Origin: Azoarcus sp.
GTDB lineage: Bacteria > Pseudomonadota > Gammaproteobacteria > Burkholderiales > Rhodocyclaceae
Length of the DNA: 21,991 nucleotides
Reading direction: 5' to 3'
Assembly: GCA_031268685.1 (NCBI GenBank)
Contig: JAIRWW010000078.1
Span: 1-21,991, forward strand
The notes beneath the pieces were generated by a model. That model did not search any database and had not been told where the DNA came from. It saw only the letters and a list, made by a program, of their open reading frames with translations. This document shows positions 14,547 to 21,991 of this stretch, piece by piece. The translations under genes and the position numbers were made by a program. Each line of letters opens with the position of its first letter. The first letter of the stretch is position 1.

Positions 14547-15473
14547 TTACGGAATGTGGGCCAGGATGCCGGGCTGTACGATGCCTTGCAATTCGTGTTT
14601 GGCGATGAAGATTTCCGGGGTACCCAGCGTGCGCGGGCCGATCTCGTACATGGCGTAGCCGAAAATCAGTCCGCCGTCCTTGGCTATGCGCCAGTTTTTG
14701 CTCAGATGAAAAGCGAACGTGGGCGCAGTGAGATGTTCTTCGATTGCTGCGGCGTCCGTCATGCCGTCCTGCGCTTTCAGGTAGGCGCGAAATGCCTTGC
14801 GCTGGAGTGTTTCAAGTGCTTTTTCCTGGCCGGGCAGGATGAGATCGCCGAATGTCAGGATTTTATGTTTGCCGGTGTCGATCACGATGGAGCCGCCCGA
14901 TGGGCCGGGGGGGTGTGCTTCGCCTTCACGCGATAAGGTATAGCTCAGGCAGAGTTGCAACAATGGGCCGAAGTGTTCCGGCCAGGGGCTGTCCGCTTCC
15001 TGCGAGCGGTTGTTTTCGTCGCAGCCCGCCAGCGATGCCGAAAAGTCGATCATGGAGAGATCTTTCTTGTCGTGAGCATTATCGCTGCTGCTGCGAACCA
15101 GATCTTTCAGTAGTTCCAGGTAACGGGCTTTCACGTCTTTGCCGGGAGCGAGGGGGGGCAGTTGTTTTTTGCCCAGCGCTTCGGAGAACATCGGCAGGAT
15201 GACCGATTTGGCAACCAAATGGTCAAGCCAGGGCTTCTTCGGCATTTGTATATATAATATTTTGGCCGTGGAGCAGGTGTAGTTTGGTCCCACGGCATTG
15301 GCGCGCTCTTCCGGGCACAAGCCGGCGTGCAGCGTCCTGAACTCCGTGACGAACTCCGCGTCGGTGTCGGTGTCGGTGTCCGCGCGGGCTGTTCCGGATA
15401 ACAGGACGACGCTCAGGGCGGCGAGCGCGAGCAAGCCCGCATGGTACGGTAAGACAGGGAAAAATCGACTCAT
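14547..15473 (-). CDS. Exported DUF3298 / RsiV-like protein
   Basis: The 308-residue protein starts with a signal peptide (MSRFFPVLPYHAGLLALAAL..., cleavage likely after TARA) followed by an Asp-Thr repeat. The C-terminal domain (LSKNWRIAKDGGLIFGYAMYEIGPRTLGTPEIFIAKHELQGI) is the DUF3298 pattern, as in B. subtilis RsiV and PdaC, which bind lysozyme or act on peptidoglycan. The part around KILYIQMPKKPWLDHLVAKSV fits the preceding DUF4163-type region. The start at 15473 is preferred over 15500 because GGAGA lies 6 bases upstream and the signal peptide follows at once. It lies 23 bases after mrcA on the same strand, so probably in its operon. No anti-sigma domain is visible, so the name RsiV would be misleading; the role is unknown. 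Confidence 0.72.
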   Translation of the reverse strand: MSRFFPVLPYHAGLLALAALSVVLLSGTARADTDTDTDAEFVTEFRTLHAGLCPEERANAVGPNYTCSTAKILYIQMPKKPWLDHLVAKSVILPMFSEALGKKQLPPLAPGKDVKARYLELLKDLVRSSSDNAHDKKDLSMIDFSASLAGCDENNRSQEADSPWPEHFGPLLQLCLSYTLSREGEAHPPGPSGGSIVIDTGKHKILTFGDLILPGQEKALETLQRKAFRAYLKAQDGMTDAAAIEEHLTAPTFAFHLSKNWRIAKDGGLIFGYAMYEIGPRTLGTPEIFIAKHELQGIVQPGILAHIP

Positions 15474-15496
15474 GATTGTCTCCGGTTCAGGTGACG

Positions 15497-17878
15497 TCAT
15501 TGCCCGAACAGCCGTTCTTCGACTGGCGCTGGCCGTTGCTGCGGCGTGCGCGTGGGCGGGGTGCGCCGTTCGCTGGCTGGCGGCAGGCCGAACAAAGAAC
15601 TGAACCAGTCGGAATCTTCTTCTTCTTCTGGCGCTTCTTCCAGGGCGGGCGGTTCGTTTTCTGCGTAATAGATGTCTTCGCGGCTGCCGTTTCCGGCTTT
15701 TGCGCTGCTTATGCCCGAGGGGCGGGGAAGCGGTGTTTCCTGGGTTTTGGCCAGGGCGGTGCGCATGTAGTTTATCCAGATCGGCAGCGCCGCAGTGCCG
15801 CCGGTCTCACCCCGGCCAAGGTTGCGCGGGGTTGGAAAGCCTATCCATGAGACAGCGACGATTTGCGGGTTGTAGCCGCAGAACCAGGCGTCGACGTAAT
15901 CGTTGGTCGTGCCGGTCTTGCCCGCGAGGTCGCTGCGGTTGAGGCTGCGGGCGCGAGCGGCGGTGCCGCGGCGCACGACGTCTTGGAGCATCGAGGTCAT
16001 GATCCAGGCGTTGCGCGCGTCGATGACCTGTTTCGCGTTTGCGCCAGCGATCTGCGGTGTGGCGCGGGCAATGGGTTTGTTGTTGCTGTCGAGGATTTCT
16101 TTGATGACATACGGGTTGATGCGAAAGCCCCCATTGGCGAATACGGCGTAGGCGGTCGCCATTTCCCACGGTGTGACCGAGCCTGCGCCCAGCGCCATGG
16201 TCAGGTATGGGGGGTGATGGGCTGTATTGAAACCGAAACGGCTGATGTAGCTCTGGGCGTAGCGTGGCGTTATGCTTTCGAGCAGCCGGATGGCCGGGAT
16301 GTTTTTGGAGTGCGCCAGGGCGTCGCGCAGGGTGATGATGCCGCTGAACTTTCCATCGTAATTGTGCGGCGTCCATTCGTGTCCGGTGATGCCGCCCGCG
16401 GGGTAATACAGGGGTTCGTCCGCGATCAGCGTGCCTGGAGCGTAGCCGCGTTCGAGGCTGGCGGAGTAGATGAAGGGCTTGAAGCTGGAACCCGGCTGGC
16501 GCTCCGCTTGGGTGACGTTGTTGAATTGCTTGCGGTTGTAGTCGAACCCTCCCACCAAGGCGCGAACGGCGCCGCTGTGGGCGTCTATCGACAGCAGGGC
16601 GGCCTCGACGTCCGGGAGTTGGGTGAGTTCCCAGCCTTTGGCGGTATTGCGGATTCGCACCAGCGCGCCCCGGCGTATTCTGCGCGCCTGTGGCGCTTTG
16701 TCGTTCAGCATGGGGGTGGCGAAGCGCAGGCCATCGCCCGTGATCTGGATGATTTGGCCGTTGCGGTAGACCGTGACTTCTTTTGGCGCGGCCTTGATTA
16801 CGACGGCTGCGAATAAATCTCCGTAGTCGCGCGCTTGGGCGATTTCTTCGTCGAGCGTTTCTTCGTCCAGGGAATCGGAGGACAGGATGAGGAATTTTTC
16901 CGGGCTGCGGTAGCCGTGGCGGCGGTCGTAATCCATGACGCCTTGGCGAAGGGAGGTGTAGGCGGCTTCCTGTTCGGCGCGTGTGATGGTGGTGATGATC
17001 TTGAGACCGGCTTGGTAGGCATGCTCGCCGAATTGTTCGACGGCGATCTGGCGCGCGATTTCGGCGACGTATTCGGCATGCACCGGACTGACGACGCGGG
17101 GATCGAGGGCGGCGCTGCCGGAAGCCGTTCGCAGGGGGGCGTCTGCGGCTTGCTTGTATTGGGCTTCGGTAATGAAGCCCGATTCAAACATGCGGCGCAA
17201 TACGTAGCGTTGCCGCTGTTGTGCGCGCGAGGGGTTGGCGATGGGGTTGATCCGGGTGGGGGCTTGTGGCAAGCCGGCGAGCAGGGCGGATTCTGCCAGG
17301 GTGAGGTCAGCGAGCGGCTTGCCGAAGTAGATTTGGGCGGCGGCGGAGAATCCGTAGGCGCGCTGGCCGAGGAAAATCTGGTTGACGTAAAGTTCAAAGA
17401 TCTGATCTTTGCTGAGGTTGTTCTCGATTTTGAGCGAGAGCAGGATTTCGTACAGCTTGCGGCTGTAAGACCTTTCCCGCGTCAGGAAGAAGTTGCGCGC
17501 CACCTGCATGGTGATCGTCGAGGCGCCCTGTCCGCGTGAGCCGGAGCGCAGGTTGTTGATGAACGCGCGCGCAAGGCCCACAGGGTCGATGCCCATGTGG
17601 TTGTAGAAATTTTCGTCTTCCGCGGCGAGCAGGGCCTGCTTGAGCTGGAGGGGGACGTTCTGGATTTTGACCACAGTCCGCCGTTCTTCGCCGAATTCGC
17701 TGATCAGGTAGCCGTCGGCGGTGTAGACGCGCAGGGGCACGCGGGGCCGATACTCGGTCAGGGCTTCCAGTGAAGGCAGTTTGGGCCAGGCCAGCATGGA
17801 GATAACGGCCAGTGTGGCTATGCCGATCACCATCAGCGCCAATAGTGCGGCGATTGGGTAAAGAAACCAGCGCATCAT
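15497..17878 (-). CDS. mrcA: Penicillin-binding protein 1A
   Basis: The 793-residue bifunctional peptidoglycan synthase has one N-terminal TM helix (about 5-30). The glycosyltransferase domain carries catalytic E87 in AAEDENFYNH and GASTITMQVARN (118-129). The transpeptidase carries S464-x-x-K467 in QPGSSFKPF, S524-K-N526 and K654-T-G-T657. Between them is the OB-like insert of class A PBPs (about 330-420). The tail is acidic then Pro/Arg-rich. The start is taken at 17878 (MMRWFLYPIAAL) because the TM helix begins there; the second Met at 17875 is equally possible, and no good ribosome site exists. The 58-residue upstream extension is not PBP-like. It is divergent from pilM, as in many beta- and gammaproteobacteria. 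Confidence 0.96.
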   Translation of the reverse strand: MMRWFLYPIAALLALMVIGIATLAVISMLAWPKLPSLEALTEYRPRVPLRVYTADGYLISEFGEERRTVVKIQNVPLQLKQALLAAEDENFYNHMGIDPVGLARAFINNLRSGSRGQGASTITMQVARNFFLTRERSYSRKLYEILLSLKIENNLSKDQIFELYVNQIFLGQRAYGFSAAAQIYFGKPLADLTLAESALLAGLPQAPTRINPIANPSRAQQRQRYVLRRMFESGFITEAQYKQAADAPLRTASGSAALDPRVVSPVHAEYVAEIARQIAVEQFGEHAYQAGLKIITTITRAEQEAAYTSLRQGVMDYDRRHGYRSPEKFLILSSDSLDEETLDEEIAQARDYGDLFAAVVIKAAPKEVTVYRNGQIIQITGDGLRFATPMLNDKAPQARRIRRGALVRIRNTAKGWELTQLPDVEAALLSIDAHSGAVRALVGGFDYNRKQFNNVTQAERQPGSSFKPFIYSASLERGYAPGTLIADEPLYYPAGGITGHEWTPHNYDGKFSGIITLRDALAHSKNIPAIRLLESITPRYAQSYISRFGFNTAHHPPYLTMALGAGSVTPWEMATAYAVFANGGFRINPYVIKEILDSNNKPIARATPQIAGANAKQVIDARNAWIMTSMLQDVVRRGTAARARSLNRSDLAGKTGTTNDYVDAWFCGYNPQIVAVSWIGFPTPRNLGRGETGGTAALPIWINYMRTALAKTQETPLPRPSGISSAKAGNGSREDIYYAENEPPALEEAPEEEEDSDWFSSLFGLPPASERRTPPTRTPQQRPAPVEERLFGQ

Positions 17879-18319
17879 GTATCTGTGTGAAATGGGATGG
17901 AGGCCATTATATCTGGAGGATGGGGCTTTCCCTCGCGGCGGCAAGGGGCAGGGGAACGATTGCAGGAACTCTGTGTTTTGTGCTTCAGCGTGAAATTTAC
18001 GCTTGCCATCCGATGTTATTGATACAGCATTGTTTTTGCCGCTTCGCCGCACTGTAGCTGCGGATACTGCGTTTCGTGTCGCGGGCTGCGGCGTTCATGC
18101 AATGGTGTCGGGGAGGGCGGGTCGTGGCGCTGCCCAGTCGTGAATTCTTGTCCATTCCAGACCGAGAAGAATGTCACTTCATGTAGCTTTTGCAGTGAAT
18201 ACTAGCTTGTAGCACGTTTAAAGCCGGGCTTACACTGGCTGCGCATATTGTCGTCAATAAACGCTTCGGGACGTATTCGACGCGCCTGCCTGAATGTGAA
18301 GAAATAAAAGGGTTTTTTC
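17879..18319. other. Divergent intergenic region between mrcA and pilM
   Basis: This 441-base interval must hold promoters for both transcription units. TTGCAG near 18188 and AT-rich stretches at 18215-18265 may belong to the pil promoter, but no convincing -35/-10 pair stands out. No gene is recognised; the short frames inside are shadows. Confidence 0.5.
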
Positions 18320-19393
18320 GTGATCGATACTTCGTTCTTTCGTGTGAAATCACGCCAGCTCGCTGGTCTCGATATTTCATCTTCATCGGTCAAGCTTCTG
18401 GAACTGGCGGCAGGCGAGCGGAACAGCCTGCGCGTGGAGCGTTACGTAATCGAGGCGCTTCCGCGTGGGGCCGTGATGGACGGCAATATTGCCAATTTCG
18501 ATGCCGTGGCCGGAAGCGTGCGGCACGCACTGCGGCGATTCGGTTCCGGGATCAAGAACGTTGCCATCGCCTTGCCGACGTCCGCCGTATTCACCAAGAA
18601 AATCATCCTGCCCGCCGGTTTGCGTGAGTTGGACATGGAAGCGCAGGTCGAAGCCGAGGCCGCCCAATATATTCCGTTCGCACTCGATGAAGTCAATCTC
18701 GATTTCCAGATCATCGGCCCGGCGGGCACGCCCGGCGAGGTCGAAGTGCTGGTGGCGGCCTCGCGCAAGGAAAAGGTCGAGGATAGGGTCGGCGTGGTGG
18801 AAGCCTGTGGCTTGAAGGTGGGAGTGGTCGATGTCGAATCCTTGGCGCTCGAAGCCGCTTTTGATCTGGCCGTGCGGCAATTGCCGGGCGCGGGCGAAGG
18901 CAAATTGATAGCCTTGGCCGATGTTGGGGCGGCGGTGATGAATTTCACGGTTTTTCGCAATGGGCAAAAAGTTTATTCGCGCGAACAGGCTTTCGGCGGC
19001 AATCATCTTACCCAGGATATCGCCCGCCAATATGGCATGAGCCTGGATGAAGCCGAAGCGGCCAAGCGCACGAATGGTCTGCCCGACGAGTATGCGGCGA
19101 ATTTGCTGCAACCGTTCATGGAAAACTTGTCGCTTGAAGTGTCGCGCGCTTTGCAGTTCTTTTTCACTTCCACGCAGTACAACGAAGTCGATGCCCTCAT
19201 GCTTGCCGGGGGCGGGTCTGTCATCCCCGGATTGCCGGAAATCGTCAGCGGACGCACCCAGGTACATGCGCTTCTGGCCAATCCTTTCATGGGCATGCTT
19301 CCGCCGCAAAAAAATGGCGCGAAAAAGTTGATGGCCGACGCGCCCTCCCTAATGGTGGCCTGTGGCCTGGCCTTGCGGAGATTCGACGCATGA
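18320..19393 (+). CDS. pilM: Type IV pilus assembly protein PilM
   Basis: The 357-residue actin-like ATPase is a cytoplasmic part of the pilus alignment complex; it binds the short N-terminal tail of PilN. The fold's first phosphate loop is LDISSSSVKLLEL (17-29), the second IALADVGAAVMNF, and the adenosine motif is LAGGGSVIPGLPE. The start is GTG at 18320 with AAAAGGG upstream; the sequence then runs IDTSFFRVKSRQLAGLDIS, as expected for PilM. The stop overlaps pilN (ATGA), opening a coupled operon. Confidence 0.96.
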   Translation: MIDTSFFRVKSRQLAGLDISSSSVKLLELAAGERNSLRVERYVIEALPRGAVMDGNIANFDAVAGSVRHALRRFGSGIKNVAIALPTSAVFTKKIILPAGLRELDMEAQVEAEAAQYIPFALDEVNLDFQIIGPAGTPGEVEVLVAASRKEKVEDRVGVVEACGLKVGVVDVESLALEAAFDLAVRQLPGAGEGKLIALADVGAAVMNFTVFRNGQKVYSREQAFGGNHLTQDIARQYGMSLDEAEAAKRTNGLPDEYAANLLQPFMENLSLEVSRALQFFFTSTQYNEVDALMLAGGGSVIPGLPEIVSGRTQVHALLANPFMGMLPPQKNGAKKLMADAPSLMVACGLALRRFDA

Positions 19394-19971
19394 TCCGGAT
19401 CAATCTTCTCCCGCACCGTGAAGAAAAGCGCAAGGAGCGGCGCAAGCAGTTTTATACGGTCTTGGCAATGATGTTCATGCTGGGGACCTTCGTCTGGCTG
19501 CTGGTGCATATGGTCAATGCCCGGCACATCGACAACCAGGATGCGCGCAACCGATATATCGAAAGCGAAATCGGCAGGCTTGATGATGTGATAGTCGAAA
19601 TCAAAGACTTGCGGGGCCAGATCGACAGATTGCTCTCCCGCAAGCAGGTAATCGAGACCTTGCAGAGCAACCGGGCCGAGACCGTGCATCTTTTCAACGA
19701 ACTGAGCGCACGTCTGCCGGTGGGCGTTTATTTGACCGCGGTGACGCAGTCGGACAGCAAAATTACATTGAAAGGCTATGCGCAATCCAATGCGCGCGTG
19801 TCGCAGTTGATGGTCAACCTCAACGAATCGCCGTTATTTACTGGAAATACCGAAGTCGTCAAGAGCGAGGCGGAAACGCTCAATAACCTGCGCGTCTACA
19901 GTTTCGAGATCAACGTTTATATCAAACATTCCAGCGCGCCGGCGGACGAGGCGGCGGATACCGCAGCATAG
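19390..19971 (+). CDS. pilN: Type IV pilus assembly protein PilN
   Basis: The 193-residue inner-membrane protein begins with the PilM-binding motif MIRINLLPHREEKRKERR, followed by one TM helix (about 22-43), a coiled segment (RYIESEIGRLDDVIVEIKDLRGQIDRLLSRKQ) and a periplasmic ferredoxin-like domain. It forms a heterodimer with PilO. The start overlaps the pilM stop by four bases. Length and order are normal for the family. Confidence 0.96.
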   Translation: MIRINLLPHREEKRKERRKQFYTVLAMMFMLGTFVWLLVHMVNARHIDNQDARNRYIESEIGRLDDVIVEIKDLRGQIDRLLSRKQVIETLQSNRAETVHLFNELSARLPVGVYLTAVTQSDSKITLKGYAQSNARVSQLMVNLNESPLFTGNTEVVKSEAETLNNLRVYSFEINVYIKHSSAPADEAADTAA

Positions 19972-19987
19972 CGGCAAGGATAGCGGC

Positions 19988-20644
19988 ATGAACTTCGATT
20001 TCCAACGACTACAGAACGATTTCCAGGGGCTGAATTTCAATGACCCCGGCGGCTGGCCGCCTGCGCCCAGGATCGCTGCTTTTGCGGTGGTACTGGCCGC
20101 CGTGCTCGTGGCCGGGTGGCTGCTCGACTGGTCGTCGCAATGGAGCACACTGGAACAAAGCCGGGAAAAAGAGCAGCAATTGCGCGAAGGTTGGGTCAGC
20201 AAGAAGCGCCAGGCCGTCAATATTGATGAATACCGCAGGCAACTCTCCGAGATCAACCGCCAACTGGAGACCCTTGTCAGGCAGCTGCCCGGCAAGGCCG
20301 AGATGGAATCCTTGCTCTCGGACATAAATCAGGCCGGGCTTGGGCGTGGACTGCAATTCGATTTTTTCAGGCCAGCCAAGGACGATATCAAGGAGTTTTA
20401 CGCAGCGGTGCCCGTGCAGATCAGCGTGACAGGCAGCTATCACAGCCTTGGCGAATTCGCCAGCGACATCGCCCGCATGCCTCGCATCGTAACCATGAAA
20501 AACATGGTGCTTACGGCAGCTGGAACCTCCCAGGGCAAGAAAGCCGCTGCCAGCGACGGGCGTTTGAAGCTGGATGCTACAGCGGAAACCTACCGCTATC
20601 TCGAACAAGATGAACTGGCGAAGCAGCAGGGAGCGAAAAAATGA
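19988..20644 (+). CDS. pilO: Type IV pilus assembly protein PilO
   Basis: The 218-residue protein has a short cytoplasmic part (MNFDFQRLQNDFQGLNFNDPGGWPPAPRI), a TM helix at about 29-47, a coiled coil (SREKEQQLREGWVSKKRQAVNIDEYRRQL) and a periplasmic domain with the PilO pattern FFRPAKDDIKEFYAAVPVQISVTGSYHSLGEFASDIARMPRIV. It pairs with PilN and links to PilP. AAGGA lies before the ATG, 16 bases after pilN. Confidence 0.96.
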   Translation: MNFDFQRLQNDFQGLNFNDPGGWPPAPRIAAFAVVLAAVLVAGWLLDWSSQWSTLEQSREKEQQLREGWVSKKRQAVNIDEYRRQLSEINRQLETLVRQLPGKAEMESLLSDINQAGLGRGLQFDFFRPAKDDIKEFYAAVPVQISVTGSYHSLGEFASDIARMPRIVTMKNMVLTAAGTSQGKKAAASDGRLKLDATAETYRYLEQDELAKQQGAKK

Positions 20645-21177
20645 AAGGCGCGCTGGCTGTCGCGATGCTGTGCGCCGCCTTGTTGCTAGGCTGCGTGGGC
20701 GAGAACGATCAAGAAGACATCCAGAAATGGATGGAAGAGCAGGCTGTAGGGATGCACGGCGCGGTCAAGCCTTTGCCGGAGGTCAAGATTTTTCCGGTGG
20801 TCGACTATATGTCCGCGGAGGCGCCTGAACCGTTCGATGTGGTCAGGCTGGAACCGGCGAAACCAGAAAAGCAGCATATCGACGATCCGCGTCTAAACCC
20901 TGACCGGCAGCGTGAACCTCTGGAGGCTTTCCCGCTGGGATCGCTGAAAATGGTCGGAGTACTGGCGAAGGACAAAGAAACTCATGCGCTCATTCAGGCT
21001 GGCGATGCGCTATATCAAATGCGAGTAGGTAATTTCATGGGGCAGCATTACGGGAGAATCATCGCGATTACCGAAGATAAGGTGGAGCTTCAAGAATTGG
21101 TCGAAGACCTCAACGAAGGTTGGATCGAACGTAGCAATACATTGCAGCTGCAAGAGCGGCAGGAGGCGGAAAAATGA
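20641..21177 (+). CDS. pilP: Type IV pilus lipoprotein PilP
   Basis: The 178-residue protein carries a lipoprotein signal with lipobox LLGC (Cys18), so it is lipid-anchored in the periplasm. A disordered linker follows, then the HR-type beta domain (PLEAFPLGSLKMVGVLAKDKETHALIQAGDALYQMRVGNFMGQHYGRIIAITEDKVEL) that contacts PilQ. It bridges the PilMNO inner-membrane complex to the secretin. The start overlaps pilO and the stop overlaps pilQ, both as ATGA. Confidence 0.96.
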   Translation: MKGALAVAMLCAALLLGCVGENDQEDIQKWMEEQAVGMHGAVKPLPEVKIFPVVDYMSAEAPEPFDVVRLEPAKPEKQHIDDPRLNPDRQREPLEAFPLGSLKMVGVLAKDKETHALIQAGDALYQMRVGNFMGQHYGRIIAITEDKVELQELVEDLNEGWIERSNTLQLQERQEAEK

Positions 21178-21991
21178 ATAAGCGAATCGGCGCGTTGCTG
21201 CTATCGGCGGCGGCGGTCGGCATGTTCGTGCCGGCAATAACGGCATGGGCGCAGGCAAGCGATCCGCCTTTGGCCAGTCCTGGCGCTTATCTCAATAGCA
21301 TTCAGGCGCTGGAAGTCGCCGAAGATGGCAGCACGGTTTTCGTGCGCCTGACCACGCAAACGCCTCTGGCGGCGATTCCCGCCAGTTTCACAGTAGCCAA
21401 TCCGCCGCGCATCGCGTTCGATTTTCCCGCTACGGCCAACGGGCTTGGGCGGGGCGTGCAAAGCATAGAGCGCGGCGATTTGCGTAGCGCCAACATCGTC
21501 CAGGCCGGCGACCGTACCAGGCTGGTGCTCAATCTGGCGCGTTTGCCGTCCTATCACATCGGCATCGAAGGCAATACCGTGACTATCGCCCTCGCCTCGG
21601 GCGGCGCCCCGGCAGCGGCATCGTCTTCCGGTACGCCCGCTTTCAGCCGGGTCGGCGCTCCCGCTTCCATTAGCCCGGCTGTTGCGTCGGCCGCTGCGGG
21701 GCAGAGCATAAGCGACATCAACTTTCGCCGTGGCGCGGGCGGGGAGGGCAGGATCATCGTCCAACTCTCCCGTGCGGACATCGGAATCGACGTGCGCCAG
21801 CAAGGCGGCAAGCTGTTAGTGAGCTTCCCCGGAACGGTATTGCCGGACAACCTGCGCCGCCGCTCCGACGTAACCGACTTCGGCACGCCGGTAACGCACT
21901 TGCAGGCCGAGCAGCAAGGCGGCAATGCCCGCCTGACCGTGACGCCGAGCGGATTGTGGGAACACAACGCCTATCAGAGCAACGATCAGTT
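21174..21991 (+). CDS. pilQ: Type IV pilus secretin PilQ (partial, N-terminal part)
   Basis: The first 272 codons are visible; the gene runs off the window. A signal peptide (MNKRIGALLLSAAAVGMFVPAITAWAQA) is followed by two AMIN domains, the first around 40-140 (YLNSIQALEVAEDGSTVFVRLTTQTPLAAIPASFTVANPPRIAFDFP) and the second around 180-270 (ISDINFRRGAGGEGRIIVQLSRADIGIDVRQQGGKLLVSFPG). AMIN domains bind peptidoglycan and place the outer-membrane secretin. The Ala/Ser/Pro-rich linker between them is normal. Secretin and N domains lie outside the window. Confidence 0.95.
   Translation, partial: MNKRIGALLLSAAAVGMFVPAITAWAQASDPPLASPGAYLNSIQALEVAEDGSTVFVRLTTQTPLAAIPASFTVANPPRIAFDFPATANGLGRGVQSIERGDLRSANIVQAGDRTRLVLNLARLPSYHIGIEGNTVTIALASGGAPAAASSSGTPAFSRVGAPASISPAVASAAAGQSISDINFRRGAGGEGRIIVQLSRADIGIDVRQQGGKLLVSFPGTVLPDNLRRRSDVTDFGTPVTHLQAEQQGGNARLTVTPSGLWEHNAYQSNDQ

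Noticed and set aside
15356..15382. Six-base tandem repeat (GGTGTC) in the DUF3298 gene
   Set aside because: It encodes Asp-Thr repeats just after the signal peptide. Changes by whole units keep the frame, so phase variation is not implied.
17879..18052. 58-codon N-terminal extension of mrcA
   Set aside because: It would put polar, non-PBP sequence before the TM anchor that normally begins the protein.

Overview
The window looks like a chromosomal segment of a betaproteobacterium. It is GC-rich, with an mrcA / pilMNOPQ divergon typical of that class and a betaproteobacterial-style TlpA thioredoxin. No rRNA or species marker is present, so the assignment stays at class level. A type I restriction-modification (RM) island next to a tRNA-Pro gene interrupts the housekeeping genes.

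Region 1 (1-9965, all minus strand) is a tightly packed defence operon: hsdM, a phosphoribosyltransferase-like gene, a NADAR-HsdS fusion, a DUF1016 PD-(D/E)XK nuclease, hsdR and a SLATT two-TM protein cut by the window edge. The first five genes overlap by 1 to 14 bases; the SLATT gene follows hsdR after 25 bases. The unusual part is the pair of nucleotide-metabolism domains (PRTase-like and NADAR) placed between the methylase and the specificity domains, with NADAR fused in frame to HsdS. A candidate membrane effector (SLATT) closes the set. The likely reading is a type I RM system with an added nucleotide or ADP-ribose processing/sensing layer and a membrane-acting tail; this function is inferred.

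Region 2 (9966-12222) is the junction with the chromosome. It holds a tyrosine recombinase directly upstream of hsdM, about 1.2 kb with no convincing gene but six consecutive hairpins and several short direct repeats, and a tRNA-Pro(GGG) gene whose 3' end faces the island.

Region 3 (12278-13998) holds alr (alanine racemase) and then an intergenic scar: a single CRISPR-repeat-like unit and an internally deleted ISAs1-type insertion-sequence relic bounded by 16-bp inverted repeats.

Region 4 (13999-21991) is housekeeping envelope biology: a TlpA-like thiol-disulfide protein, a DUF3298/RsiV-like exported protein and mrcA (PBP1A) on the minus strand, and divergently the type IV pilus assembly operon pilM-pilN-pilO-pilP-pilQ, with pilQ cut by the window end.
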